NCBI GenBank assembly: GCA_036365145.1
Contig: JAEOAD010000029.1
Coordinates: 21,747,001 to 21,811,000, forward strand
Direction of reading: 5' to 3'
DNA from: Orientallactaga sibirica
Lineage: Eukaryota; Chordata; Mammalia; Rodentia; Dipodidae
DNA length: 64,000 bases
Shown here in pieces: positions 1 to 13,262 of the stretch (position 1 is the first letter of the stretch; the number at the start of each line of letters is the position of its first letter). The position numbers and the translations under genes were made by a program. The notes under the pieces are model-generated. The model saw only the letters and a program-made list of their open reading frames with translations, made no database searches and had not been told where the DNA came from.

Positions 1-320
1 AAATCACCTGACCAAAGGCATCTTGTAGGGGGGAAAAAGTTTATTTTGGCTTATAGGCTTGAGGGGAAGCTCCATGGTGGCATGGAAAAATGATGGCATA
101 AGCAGAGGGTAGACATCACCTCCTCACCAACATCAGCTGGACAACAGCAACAGGAGAGTGTGCCAACACTGACTAGAGAAAGCTGGCTATAATGCTCTTA
201 ACCACCCCCACCCAACAATACACTGCCTCCAGAAGATGTTAGTTGCCAAATCTCCATCAGCTGGAACCTAGCATTCAGAACACCTAAGTTTATGGTGGAT
301 ATCTGAATCATACCACCACA
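1..320 (-). mobile_element. Solo LTR, MaLR-like, truncated by the window start
   Basis: Read on the - strand it begins TGTGGTGGTATGATTCAG at 320, contains ATAAACTTAGGTGTTCTGAA, and later has the poly(A) signal in gccaaaataaac near 50. It is clearly the same family as the LTR at 32804-33151, with the same order of motifs (ggcacactctcctgttgct, gatgtctaccctctgct). The 3' end lies beyond base 1. No coding region was seen. Confidence 0.75.
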
Positions 321-541
321 GGCTTGAACCCCCAAATCCTATCAGAGTCATGCCCACAGTGACCTGAGGATTTCCCACAAGGCTCTGCTTTCAAACATAT
401 TCCACCTCCAAATGGTCCTACTATAAGGATCAACCCTTTATCAGGCATGCCTAACATTTTGACATTATTATATGACATTTTCATCTGAAAGTTAATATTT
501 TTAGAAAATGTGTAACAGATACAAATAATTTCACAAAAAAC

Positions 542-622
542 TTGCATGGGTACTGGATCCAACTTGTTTTGTTAGGCTTTGAAGGCAAGTGCGTTAACCA
601 CTGAGCCATCTCTCAGTTCTGG
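542..622 (-). mobile_element. DIP SINE head fragment
   Basis: The stretch aggctttgaaggcaagtgcg then ttaaccactgagccatctct is the reverse complement of the tRNA-like DIP head. The body and tail are missing or too diverged to see. Confidence 0.6.
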
Positions 623-1719
623 CTTAAATTTTAATGTTATTGATCAGAAACTATAGAAGAGACAGTACCAATAATTCACATGTGGTAGGTACAGGGTATA
701 TCTATGCAAGAGTCAAAGCAACAGAAATGGAAGGTTAACATTTTATAAATTATGTGGACAAACTACTATTCTGTAGCCTTAGTCATGACTTTGAAAAATA
801 TAACCATATGCAAAGTTGTCAGGTCTTCATCATTAATATTAATACCAAAATGCCACTGCATATATTATCTATTATAGAATACAATATATAACACACAGTT
901 CCCATCTCCTTTCCTTCTCTACTTGCAAAATGCCACCACTTGCTCATGGTCAAAATAACCCTACACTTCAGTTTTATATTTAGACCCTCTTGGAGAGATT
1001 GAAGAAATTTATTTGTCACTGTGGATTAAATATAAAGACTGCCCCAGAAGCCAAAATAGTGCTGAATTCTGAAAGCTGTGCCTATTAAGAAAAGCAGACA
1101 GAAGTCACATTCAAACAGAGAAAGGAACGAGATGAGATCTTGAAAGCATATAGGGAAAGGAAAAGCAGGCAAAGTCTGGAATTTATCTTTTGATGTGATC
1201 TATTGAGCTTCAAGTTCTGAACTTCTAAGAGCCCAAATAATGGTGTCTATATCAGATCTCCCCTGGAGTCTGGTTTTGATGCCAATAAATGTTTTCATAA
1301 GTTACTGCTGCCAGACACAGATTGTCAGAATTGCCTACAGGCCAAATACCATCATTCTGCTTTCTTCTTTTTATACAATTTATTTTGCAGTGATCATGCC
1401 TCAAGCATGGATCACCATAGTTGGAAATAACTTTTAGTTGTGGCATGAGGCAATAAATGAGCATATTGGCAGGTGATTTTCAAATGTATATCCATCAATT
1501 TTGGGATGAGACAAAAGCTTGAGAACAAGGAGAACCATGTCTCATATTACCATGTTGTATTACAAGGTAAGCCTGAAATGTACTCAGTGTTATTATGATG
1601 ATGATGTGCTCCAAATCATGTCCAATTTGCTTAAACTCCTGGCATTGTCTTTGCAACTTATGTAAAACTTGGTTTAAATGGTCTTGGTTTAAACTGTAGG
1701 CCATTCCATAGCATCAAGT

Positions 1720-1722
<3 letters not shown>

Positions 1723-1757
<35 letters not shown>
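1723..1757. repeat. (TG)n microsatellite
   Basis: A pure TG run of about 17 units. Open frames reading Cys-Val repeats here are an artefact. Confidence 0.97.
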
Positions 1758-1758
<1 letters not shown>

Positions 1759-2727
1759 GCATTTTATTCCTGGATATATGCCCCATAGCCATTATGAAAT
1801 ACTGGGTATACCATATAAATCATCAAAATTTACCTTGTTATCAAAATAAAAATGCTTTCTTTCTAAATTTCGTTATATTTGTTAAGTCAATGTGTTTTGT
1901 TTATGTATTTTATGTCCTGGATTTCCTGACTTTTAACCTTTATGCTTAAATGGGTAATTTAGCAATATGACTATTAGCCTGTTTGGTGAGGCTAGAACTC
2001 TGCTTCTTAAAATGCAGAAGGACACAACCCATATGAGACACTGAATGTAGGGATTATGAGAAATTTTGTGGCAATAAAATGTTTCTAATGCCCAGTTGCC
2101 AAAAATTAATTAAATTCAAGTCTATAAGAAATCTGAAGTGCTTTGGGTAGCACTTGTCCATGTTATTTCATACCACTTCACTGCAGCCTTGGTGCTGAAC
2201 ACACAACACATACCCTTTGCACTGTGCATGCTATCACACTATCCAGTGTTGATGAATGCTGTCTGAAATGCCCTATGTCAGATTCAAGACTTTCTATGTT
2301 ATAAATTGTAGTATTGTTACTGTGCATGCAAGGATTTTTTGTTCTTATATTAACAGATGGGCTAGTATGTTATTTATACATGAACCAACTTTATGCTCAC
2401 TACCATGGCATCTTCATTATTAAATGCCTTCTTTATGCTGAACATTCTCCTGGCAGTAAGTAATGCTGATGAATGCATCTTAAATCATTCCTACCCTTAT
2501 GGGGGCTTGAAACATGGTGAACAGAAACAGATGATGAAAATATAAATAAAAAGTAACTGAATAGCTATGGTAAATTAAATGAATGAAATACACTGGCTTT
2601 GAATGACAAGACAGAATTGCTTTACAGAGCATGGTCAATAACAGCAACACTGAATTAGATTTAATATACAATTCCAAGATTGAAATAGAGCCCATTATGG
2701 CAAGAAAATGAGCAGAGTAATTTTATT

Positions 2728-2730
<3 letters not shown>

Positions 2731-2801
<71 letters not shown>
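2731..2801. repeat. Compound (CA)n(GA)n microsatellite
   Basis: About 21 CA units run directly into about 14 GA units, 71 bp with no interruption. Confidence 0.97.
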
Positions 2802-2806
<5 letters not shown>

Positions 2807-3363
2807 TATAATATATTACTACTAATGCAATAATTTATTAGTTTTCATTAAAAGAAAACATCCTGAGTAAGAAGTATTCTGAGGGGGGAAATCTTGCTAC
2901 ATTTTAGTGAATAGAATATGGCTGTTGTAGATGAGGGATGAAGAGACAGAGGGAGAGAGAAAGAGAGAAGTAAATGAAAGTTGGACACAAAATGGAGCAG
3001 AATAGTCATGCAGAAACATGAATCAGAATGCCCATGATAATGCCTCAAAATTCTGAATTACTTTGCTTGTCATGTTGAAGTATATGTTAGAGGGGACAAG
3101 GTATTGAGGTTACTTTTTATTATTTTATTTTTATGATTTTTAGCTTTAAGAGATGCAATGGCCCAAAATGTTTACACTGGTGACAAAGGGAAATAAAAAG
3201 GAAAGAAAGCAACAGCTTAGTCTTAATTTTCTGAATTGAGCAACTAAAGTTTAATGCCATCACTAAAAAGGAAATGCAAGATAATGAATAGAACTGAGTG
3301 GGAAGAGACATTATATAAAGGAGAACTCGGTTTAAAGGTAAGGTTCAGATGCCTCAATAACAT

Positions 3364-3515
3364 TTTTTTGTTTTGTTTTGTTTTGTTTTGCTTTTCGAGG
3401 TAGGGTCTCAGTGTAGCCCAGGCTGACCTGGAATTCACTCTGTAGTCTCAGGGCAATCCTCCTACCTCTGCATCCCTAGTTCTGGGGTTAAAGGCATATG
3501 CCACCACGCCTGGCT
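3364..3515 (-). mobile_element. B1 SINE with target-site duplication
   Basis: The reverse complement shows the B1 body, with a (TTTTG)n-like tail at its start. The 10-base flanks tcaataacat (3354-3363 and 3516-3525) are identical, marking the insertion boundaries. The right-half wording is the form typical of this genome. Confidence 0.9.
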
Positions 3516-4439
3516 TCAATAACATATTTTAATGCAGATTTAAAATATAATTGGAAATAGGAATTGGGATTTGGAAGCAAGATGAGAGCTTCAGGTATAA
3601 ATTTAGGAGACACCATAATGACATATTTGATGTCAGAAAGTAGTAAAGAAAGAGAAAAAAATAATAAGCACAAAATAAAGTCATGAGGATCTCATATATT
3701 TAATGATGCAAATAACTCCATCACTTATTATTATTATATATAACTTATCACTTCTGTGGATCAATGAGTGCAGAACTTTAAGTATCAAAATTCCTTTATA
3801 CAATATACTATTTTTTACCATAATACTCCTTTACTCATTGAGTATATACTCAAAGACCTATTTTCAATTCTTGAAGCTAGTGATAATACCAAACCTTATT
3901 CATATAGTTTCCTGCTTATATGCATCCCTGTGACAAAGTTTAGTCTGTACTTTAGTCACAGTATAAGATTAAAAAAAATAATGAAATAGACTATTATAGA
4001 AATACATTTTAAATGAAATCAGGGTTATTCAAATGCAAGCCATACGTGGTGTATCCTTTTATAAGTACTTATTTCATAAATAGAGTTCCAAACTAAGGCA
4101 CATCTGAGCCCATAAGAAAATCTGAATAATGAACAGATGAGTTTATCTGGAGACAAAAAGAGAAAGAATGAGATGAATCAAGGACTAGTTGTCAGCTAAT
4201 TATTTGGTGGTGTTCTTTACAACTTAGCTTCCCCCACAGTTCAACAACTTATTGCTATTGGAATAGTGAGAAGTTAGAAATATCAAAGTCAAAAGAGATT
4301 GGTCCCTACAGAAGTAACTATAAACTACCAGAACTCTGCAACATCTGTGGCCAACCATTTTTAAAGCTGAGTGTGATCTGGGATCCAGCAAGGAATAAAA
4401 CTCAGAATTTCAAAGGCATAATTTCTAAGAACAGGAACA

Positions 4440-4441
<2 letters not shown>

Positions 4442-4492
<51 letters not shown>
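4442..4492. repeat. (TG)n microsatellite
   Basis: A pure TG run of about 25 units. Confidence 0.97.
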
Positions 4493-4493
<1 letters not shown>

Positions 4494-4885
4494 AGAAGGG
4501 GACTTTTTAGACAACTGTCAGCTTCTTCCATTGCCTCCAACCTCCCTTTATGCTTTATAAGGAGATTTCTCCCTGCAGGCTCTTTTGATAGTTTGATTGC
4601 CTCAAAAGCAATCACTAACACAGAGCAGATGCTTTTGGGGAGTAGTTTTCATCTGGCTTCAAGAGTGTCATAATCCAGTAAAAGATGATAATTAGATCAC
4701 ATCTGAACTCAAGAAGACAGTGAAGAGTCAAAAGACTGTCATATCTCCTCTGTTCCCTTTATTAAAGATAGCCAGTCTCACTTAAGACAGAAAGACACAA
4801 GCATTTTCAGACAGTTGAATATTTATTACAGAGCTACAGTGGTTGTCAACATTAGTAGAAGCACAGTTACTTATTCAGTGACTAA

Positions 4886-6735
4886 ATTACATATATATTT
4901 TTTATTTTTATTAACAATTTCTATACTTACAGACAATAAACCATGATATTTCCCTCCCCTCCCCCTATTCCCCTTCAGAACTTCACTCTCCATCATATCC
5001 CTCCCTTTCTCCTGTAGTCTCTATTTTAGTTTGATGTCATTATCTTTTTCTTCTATTATGAGGGTCTTGTGAAGATATTGCTAAGCACTGCAAGGTCATG
5101 GATATTGAGGCCAATTTCTGTCTGAACAGTTACATTGTAAGGAGTCATATCCTTCCTTTGGCTATTACATTCTTTCTGCCTCCTCTTCTGCAATGGACCC
5201 TGAGCCTTGGAGGGTCTGATAGAGATGTTTCAGTGCTAAACACTCCTCCATCCCTTCTTCTCAGCACTGTGTTGCCTTTTGAGTCATCCCAGTGGTCATC
5301 TCCATCTGAAAAGAGAAGCTTCTCTAACCAGAAGTAAGATTAGTTAATATAAACATTAAGTGTAGTGCTTTCAGGGCAGTTTGGTGGGAATACCATATAC
5401 ATTTAGCCAGACAAGAGCAGGATTTATACCCCTAAGGCTCATGACCTCCCCTGTCATAGACTTTTGATTAGTTTTTTCAATACCAGGCATGTATTCCCTC
5501 CCATACAATGGGCCTTCAGTCCAATTAGTCCAAGAGCAGACATGCCACTAATGCACCCATTAGATCATTGGGCCTGTCTGGCCAAACTTGAGGTTTCCAG
5601 TGTCCGCTGTTTTCACCCCTAATGATTTTTGTCTCCCATACAGCTCCATGCAGTGCTGCTTTTTCCAGCTTTCAGTTGGTGGTCTACAGGGAGAAGGTTT
5701 TCTGCTCAGCACCAGCTTGCTTTCTCAGTGACCTTGCCACTTGGGCAAGAGATGTCTTCAGCAATAAGGTCTTACTATCTGTTTCTCAAGGGAAACCAAG
5801 GGCCTTGGGAATACCCTGTAATGTTTTGGAGGCTAAAGGGACCTCCCTGACCAACAACTAACTGGAAGGTATCCCATCCCAGGCACTGAAATTTTTCTAG
5901 TAACAATATATAGCTTCTGGATGTGCCATTATTCAAAAAAGTAGGTTTACATAAGTCTTATTCAGAATATCTTGAATTTTATTGACCCTCCCTCCATCTT
6001 TCTTTTACACATTCTCTTACCCTGGCCTCACTCAGGCCTTTCCCCTCCCTGTAATCTGTTCTTCTAGTTACATATATGCAATATAATCCCTTAAATCCTT
6101 CCTTCTCCTCCCTCCCTTATAGCCTTTTTCTAGCTTACTGGCCTCTGCTACCAATTTTTGGTTCCAGCTCACACACAAGTCTACACATTTGTAACTAGGA
6201 TCCACATATGAAAGAGAACATGTGATGTTTGACTTTCTGGGTCTGAGTTACCTCAATTAGTATAATCCTTTCCAGATCCATCCATTTCCCTGCAAATTCC
6301 ATAATTTCATTTTTCTTTACCACTGAATAGAACCCCATTGTGTAAATGTACCACATCTGTATTATCCATTCATCTATGGAGGAACATCTAGGCTGGATCC
6401 ATTTCCTAGCTATTGTGAATAGAGCAGCAATAAACATGGTTGCGCAAGTATTTCTTAGTGAGAAGAATCCTTTGGATATATGCCTAGGAGTGCTATAGCT
6501 GGATCATATGGCAAATCTACTTTTAGCTGTCTCAAGACCTCCACACTGATTCCCACCAATAGTGTAAAAGGGTTCCTCTTTTTCTGCATCCACACCAGCA
6601 CTTATTGTCACATCTTTGCTTGATGGTAGCCATTCTGACAGGAGTGACATGGAATCTCAAAGTAGTTTTAATTTTCATTTCTATTATGGCTAAATTATGA
6701 TTTAACAGATAATTATTCAAGCAGTACATTTTGAT
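4886..6735 (-). mobile_element. 5'-truncated L1: ORF2 C-terminal region plus 3' UTR
   Basis: On the - strand the 6195-6730 part carries decayed but recognisable L1 ORF2 C-terminal motifs (GTLLHYWWES, MFIAALFTIAR, MWYIYTMG, KKNEIMEFAGKWM). A roughly 1.2-kb 3' UTR follows, ending in a T-rich (A-tail) segment near 4890. Several stops and frameshifts make it a dead copy. The 3' UTR resembles, on the opposite strand, the segments at 14404-15085 and 17565-17765. Confidence 0.85.
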
Positions 6736-6934
6736 AGCTGCAAAGTTTCATTGTCTTATACATTAAAACCAACAGCGGGTCATTCAGAACCTCCAGCAGC
6801 TTTGGGCCATAGGGTGACCTTTGATTGACAGCTAACTATAAATTGGCAAACCTTTTCCAAGGAGCAGTGAGGCTACACAATGATTGACAACCCTGGGAGT
6901 GTTCCTAAGAAACACAGTACCATGTACCTGGATG

Positions 6935-7140
6935 ACAAATGTAAGAGGAGCAGTTAAAGGCAGTTACTGGCAAAGCCTGAAGGCTTGGATTTGATTCCCC
7001 AGTATCCATGTAAACCAGATGGACAAAGTGGCTCATGTATATGTAGTTCATTTTAAGTGGCAGGAGACTCTGGTATGCCCAATATCTCCCCCTCTCTCTC
7101 CCTCTTTTTGTCTGTCTCTCAAATAAATAAATATATAGAA
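6935..7140 (+). mobile_element. DIP SINE, diverged
   Basis: The body words ggatttgattccccagtatc and gtaaaccagatggacaaagt are followed by a CT-rich stretch and the tail aaataaataaatatatag. The 5' head is degraded, so the start is approximate. Confidence 0.75.
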
Positions 7141-8207
7141 ATGTTTTTAACACATGATCACCTTCTTATGCACAATGTTAAATGGGAAACTTGTATTCCC
7201 CTGAAGGAAATGGCTTAAGAATCTGATTATTAAGAAGTAGGTGGAGATGAGCAGACTGATGAGATAGCTACCATTTGGTAAAGGGCTTGTCTTATACTAT
7301 TTCTTTCACCTGTGGGCTTTAGATAAACCAAAATCTTATATGCAGAAGACATGAAACTAGAAGCCAAACTAAAGGCACAAATGAGAGCGCATGAAAAAGG
7401 ATGTCAGGGTATGGAGGGTGTTAGGTGAAGTAGAACATATGCTTGCATGAAAATGGTCTTATAGGACCCTAAATAATCATCAATTTAATGAGGGAAATTC
7501 CTGAGACTCCCAAAGTGAAAGTGCTTCACAGTATTGCCTAGATGTGATGCTGGCCTCCATCATGAGCACTTATTTAATGTTCACGTGTATTTGACATTGT
7601 GATCTACCCCATGAAAATAATGAAAGCAACATGGCTTCTTGACTGAAGTGTCCAATTTGTATAGAAGCAGGAAGTAGAAAAGTAGAGCTGCAGGCTTCTA
7701 TTCAAAATAACAATTGCAGGTTGTAAAAAGGATGGTCCTTGTGTTTACATAGGCTACAATTTAAATGCAACCTGCCTGAGCTTGATCCAATGCCTATCCT
7801 TATTACTTTGTACTAACACTTCCCGTGGTTCTTGCTTGAGTCTCCAGAGGTACTTTATTCCTCTGTTCCTGCCAGAATATCAGCCCATATAATAAAATGT
7901 ATGTTATAAAATATTAGAATGACTACTTTGGGATGAGTGAAATAGCAGCTAATGGTGACTGGCTTATTATGAATGTTTTTAATTACTAATATGACATATT
8001 ACCACACCCTCCTTACCTCTACCCTCTTTTATTATAGTCTCAATGGAGGATTTTGAAACTCATATATCACATATATATGTCTTTTCGATCCATATAAACT
8101 TAACAGACCAAATTCCACACTTAGTTTAAGCATTGCTTAGAAAAAAATACTCTATTTCTTATTTGAAAAAATTTACAAGTATCTCATATGAAGTTAAATA
8201 TTTTTAT

Positions 8208-8365
8208 TTATTTACTTAAAATTATTCATTTGAGAGGACTTTTTGTCACTGCAAATGAACACCAGATGCATTTTGTGCATCTGGCTTTATGTGGATGCAG
8301 GTTAATCAAACCTTGAGCTGTCAGCCTTTGTATGTGCTTTTGACTGCTAAGCCATCTCTCCCAGT
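8208..8365 (-). mobile_element. DIP SINE with perfect 19-bp target-site duplication
   Basis: The reverse complement has the DIP head (gagatggcttagcagtc) and body. The 19-base sequence tgaagttaaatatttttat flanks it on both sides (8189-8207 and 8366-8384) with no mismatch, so the boundaries are firm. The CT-rich part before the tail is short. Confidence 0.9.
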
Positions 8366-9904
8366 TGAAGTTAAATATTTTTATAAGAGTTATTTAAATT
8401 TAGTTTTAATACTTAGACTGAAAAACATTGAAATCAATTGGGAAATAAGGAACATAACTTATTTTTTCTCTTTAACGTATTCCAAAGTTATTTTAACTTG
8501 TTTTTCATTTTGTCTTTCTTTATGCCAATTGTAATGTAATCATATTTACATTTTTTTCAATAGCTTACATCATTCCTCCTTAACTTGAACAGCACAAAAT
8601 TACCTTTCAGACATCTCCTTGGTTTAGTGTTTGTGAATAAATAAAATATTTTTTCTGTCTAGTTGTTTTGAGTAACTTAATGATCATTGAATCCCTTCCA
8701 CAAATTTTCCTTAATATAATTTAACTCTAAAATCATATCAGGAAATAGGATAATTGTTTGAGTACCTGTCCAGCTTTTTCTTCATAAAGGTTGTTGGAAG
8801 GTAATTGGCAAGTCAGCTATTTTTTGTCTTGTCTCATCACCAAATTCCTGTCACTTTGCTAAATAAATTATTTTGCTTTTTATATTGATTCATTGAGAGT
8901 ACACATTTTTAAATCATTATCAGAACAATATCCATTTTCTACTCTACCATTAAAAAAATGTTTGCACTCCAGTATTTCCTTCTGTCTCTTCTTGCCTACT
9001 TGGGCTTTTTACATATTGTAAACAGTCCAATGATTTTCATGCAGATCATTAACCATTTCTGTTTTTTTATAGGTTTTGTTTTCTGTTTAATACTTGAACA
9101 TTTCTCTCTTTTTTTTTTTTTAGGTAATCTTTTCAGACATATGAAATCAAAGTGAATTTCACTTATTCTTTTAGGCATTTTACTTTTTTTTTTTTTAAAA
9201 CTTTCTGGCTTTAAAATAAGCTGCCAGTAATCATCTTCTTGTTAAGCTTTTCAGTCTCTGTGTGCTTTCACACTCTTTGAGGCACCCACCCCAGCTTCAG
9301 TCACATTTATTTACTTGGCACAGTTCTAGAAAGAACCACCTGTGTTGCCCATGACTAAGTTTGACATTCAACAAACCTTGAAAGGAAGCAGTGCTTCAAT
9401 ACCTAGAGGAACAGGAGAGTGTTCCACAGCCATGATCTGAAACAACACATGATTAATCCCCCAAGGTGAACATTCAGACTTCATAGTAGGGTTTGATGGA
9501 GTGATAATGCTGTTTCTTTATTCAGAAATTTCATTCCCTGGCAGATTTGTCAAATTAACAGAATTTCCTGGGCCTTTTTCTTAATGTCTCTCTTAGGAAG
9601 TTATTTTCTTATGCTTTCTGTCATAAATACTACACACTTACAGTGATATGGCTTGGCTTTTGTCTTTCCTTGCCTTCCTCTCGGTTGTTTTCTGGTGTGC
9701 AGTGCTCACCTGTAATAGATACTGTTTGCTTGTGGATTTTGTTATGTTTTGTTTTGCTGAGAGACAAAACACCGGTCTTTGTCTTCACATATATCTCAAC
9801 AAAAGCAGGCCTTCCCCTGACTTCACTGCAGCAGTCAGCCATCGTGCCTGCATTCCTGAAGCATTTATATTAAGCAGGATGAACAGTCATAGACAGCTTC
9901 AAGT

Positions 9905-9998
9905 GTGGGTCACAGGGCCTTATGGAGTTTATTTGCAGTGGCAGAAGGCCCTTCCATGCACAGTCCTTCCTTGTTGGCCTCTTTCTCTCTCTCTCAAA

Positions 9999-10036
<38 letters not shown>
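9905..10036 (+). mobile_element. 5'-truncated DIP SINE with (AAAT)n tail
   Basis: It keeps only the 3' half (ggagtttatttgcagtggc, then CT-rich) and an AAAT tail of about nine units (about 10000-10036). A 117-codon open frame ending here is chance sequence running into the SINE. Confidence 0.7.
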
Positions 10037-10037
<1 letters not shown>

Positions 10038-10496
10038 GACATTATTTTAAAATAACTAGTTCAGAGGACATAAAGCAGATTAAAACATCAGCCAACATTT
10101 CTTACCCTTCAAAAAGGTAAATTTGTAAACATGTTTATGAGCTCACTAAATTCAAACAGAATGGATCTAGGATACCAGCTTACTTTCTTCTGATGGTACA
10201 TTTTCCTAATTTATTCATTTTTATATTCCAATGGCTTGGAAATTCTTTAATGTTTATCAATGCATATACTGGAAATATCAGTTAACAGGTGACAATTTTC
10301 CAAACAAGCTTGGAACAAAATTCCACTGATATGATGTTAATTTTTACTGTGACTAAAAATAGGGTTGCATCTAAAAAGTAGACTGACCTTAACCAAAACA
10401 GAGAAGCAGCAAAAAGGGTTGTCTCCCAAGGCCATTGTCCTCATGTCCATCCCTGTTCACTGTTTGCTATGCTGAATAAAAGTTAACCTTGTAATC

Positions 10497-10650
10497 CAGG
10501 CGTAGTGGTACGCACCTTTAATCCTAGCACTTGGGAGGCCAAGGTAGGAGGATCACTGTAAGTTCAAGGCCAGCCTGAGACTTCCAGGTCAGCATGGGCT
10601 GGAGTGAGACTCTATCTCAGAAAACAAAATTAAAAAAAAAAATAATAATG
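10497..10650 (+). mobile_element. B1 SINE
   Basis: It starts aggcgtagtggtacgcacct, contains taatcctagcacttgggagg and gagacttccaggtcagcatg, and ends in an A-rich tail. This is a diverged full-length copy. Confidence 0.88.
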
Positions 10651-11550
10651 TCTAAAATTAAAAAAAAAAAAAGAATGATTTTTTTTTTTTTTAAAGTTGA
10701 CTTTGTGCCTGATGTGTGCTAGGCAAAGACTCTACCCATGAGTTCCATCTCCATGCTTGCCTTTTCTTCCACCCTTTCATTCCAGAGAAATCCTTACCTT
10801 TGTAAGATTGTGATCTAAATCAGTGCCTTTAGTTACCATCTCACTTGTCTTAGAATTGTAGGGTATATTGTAAGTTAAGAACTAATTACAAAATGTGTTA
10901 CATTTTATAGAGTACACACACACTTCAGATATGTAAAAGGATGAAAGATTAAAGAAGAGATTGCATCCATGGAGGTAATAGGGCATGGGGAAAATCCTTC
11001 CACTTATTGAGGTGTTGGTTTCATGTCATCCAGAAAAGCCTGTTTACTAATACTGGCACACACTATATTATCCTTCTATTGCTAGGCAGCATTCAATAAA
11101 ACAATACAAACAGATATGCTTAGAAGACCTTTGTCTGTTTCTCTTGACACTTATATTTAAGGATCTCTTTACCTCATTTTCCTATGCATGGATCCATTCA
11201 CAAGTAATACATATTGTTTATAATTTCTTTAATATTTTCATTAGTGGCATTATATCAGAAAAAATGTTCAGCTATATTGTTCTTAACTAAATGGAACTTG
11301 TTCATTTTATATGACTATATTACATTTTACCAAAGGATATCCATTGTTGGAATTTAGGGATATTTCTGATATTTTCCTAAAACCTACAGCTATAGTAAAA
11401 AACAAATCCTTGTGGACTGGTGTGATAGGGTCTTGTGAGCATAGGCATAGAAGTAGAAATGTAAATGATCTACCTCAAAATATAAGTGTAAGTTCCAAAA
11501 GTTGGCATGGAACTTGCTTTCCTCACAGTGACTGATTTGTTGTCAATCAT

Positions 11551-11573
11551 TGTCTTTTTTTTTTTTTTTTTTT
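11551..11573. repeat. Poly-T tract
   Basis: A run of about 20 T with no attached SINE body that I can identify. Confidence 0.85.
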
Positions 11574-12149
11574 TACTGTATGCTTTAATCTGAATAAAGA
11601 AATGTGGATCTGCTCTTTCATTTCATTAAGCAAGAATCTAATGTGATTTTATACATGTTTGGAATAATACTGGAATTTATAGATTGTATACACCAGCCAC
11701 AGAGGAATGGCAATGACCAAGCATTCAAGTGGTTAGTCTTCTAAAACGCACAGCTAGAGTTACCCAAGTCAGGAAACTACTGGATGTTCGCTGTTCCCTT
11801 AGCTTGGTGTAGCTGTTTGGATGACTGAGATTTCGAGGCTACAGATCTGACCCATATCCTCTATGGGTCCCATAATGCATGGGACACCCGTGTTACCCCA
11901 CTTCCTCCCTTTGCCTTCAGTGACTTGTACATCACATGTCTGCTGCTCACTACCCAGCACCAATGTGGATCTCTACTTTCCTGATCCTTGATCTTCTGCC
12001 TCTAGCTCATTCTTCACCTTGCTATTAGGTTGACTTTTCTCAGACAACTCTTTCCAATCAGGACATGACAACCACTTGAGGCTCATTTAGTTTAGCCTTT
12101 GGATTATTTGATCCTCTTGAAAATCAACCTCTTTCTTTTGCTCTCTCTT

Positions 12150-12770
12150 GCTGGGCATTGCTAAACATAGGCAGGGACCATGAAGAAGCTGGCCTGGGCT
12201 GTTGGTCATGGCCAGGGACCTTGGGCTTTGGGGGTTGCAGCTGTCCTTATCGTTGGGAACCAACTATGGTGAAGGAACTGGCCCTCCCTTCTCAAGGTCA
12301 TAGTTTGCCCCATCTTAGCCCAGAGTGGGGGGAACCAGTGGGCCCTCCCCCATCCCAAAAGCACCTAAACATTCCATAGTCAGGTTTTGCACCCTCCACG
12401 GTTCCTGACCTTGTGGCCAGCTTCCCAGGAGACCCTTATATGGTAGTAAGCAGTTTCCCTGCAGCTGTAGCCATCCAATATGTGGCTAAAGTCATGTAGC
12501 TTTTCCCACCACTTTTTTTATCTCCCTTGCAGCACTCTCTCACAACTTCTGCCTTCCAACAGCAGCCAATTAGTTAGCAACCCATAAACCTATGTATCTA
12601 ATCACCTTATAGTCTATATGTGCCTTCTCAACCTTTCTCAAGTATGTGTAAACCCACTCCCCTTTGGCATAAATGAGAACGCGCTATCCATCAGACCATC
12701 TCCTAGGTGGTTCATTGCCCGCTGCACTCACCAGCTCCAAGTTATACTACATCGAATACTGATATTCTTA
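12150..12770 (+). other. GC-richer block, possible ERV LTR remnant
   Basis: The block is richer in GC than its surroundings. It has CCAAT-like (gcagccaatta) and late poly(A)-like (ggcataaatgag) elements in LTR-like order. No terminal TG/CA pair or target duplication could be fixed, and a 73-codon frame inside is not convincing as a gene. I cannot name a family; it could simply be unique sequence. Confidence 0.3.
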
Positions 12771-13053
12771 AAAAAATAAAAAAGGAGAAAATACACTTCA
12801 TATTAAAATTATACTGACTGAACTCTAAACTTTCACTGAGGATTAAAAGAAAGGCATGGATATAATATAAGACTTAATGACTGCTTATTGTGTTGGTGTC
12901 TGTAACTGTTGTAGCATAGCTTCCTATGCTTAAAAGTAATGTATAAATATTTTGGTTCATAGGAGAGAATATTGATCAGAGAAGGACACATGAGAGAGTG
13001 GTGAGTACAGAGAGTAGAACAAGTGTGTAGGAAAGAGAGACAATGTTTGGTTA

Positions 13054-13262
13054 GGAATATAGCTCAGTTGCTAGAGTGATTGCCTAGAATCTAGGAAACC
13101 ATGGATTAAATCCCTAGAACCACATTAATTGTGCATGGAGGCATTCTCCTGTAATCCTAGTGCTTGGGAGATGGAGGCAGAAGAATCAAACATTCAAAGT
13201 GAAGTCCATCCTAGACAACATAAGACCCTCAAAAGACAACTGGAAAACAAAAAAACAAAAGG
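13054..13262 (+). mobile_element. B4-like SINE (ID-type head plus B1-like body)
   Basis: The head taggaatatagctcagttgc has the tRNA-derived ID box, followed by gattaaatccctagaacc. A B1-like part follows (gtaatcctagtgcttgggag) and then an A-rich tail. The tRNA-like box belongs to the SINE, not to a functional tRNA gene. Confidence 0.8.

Noticed and set aside
4361..4673. Frames across TG/CA repeats (also at 1722, 16255 and 42685)
   Set aside because: Cys-Val or Thr-His runs come from the dinucleotide repeats; no exon context.
6195..6437. 80-codon frame on the - strand as a gene
   Set aside because: It is the decayed C-terminal part of L1 ORF2, with stops on both sides.
9648..10001. 117-codon + strand frame
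   Set aside because: It runs from unique sequence into the tail half of a DIP SINE and matches no family.
13054..13120. tRNA-gene-like box (also at 39890 and 43262)
   Set aside because: The ID-type head of B4-like SINEs; no complete cloverleaf, and a B1-like half follows.
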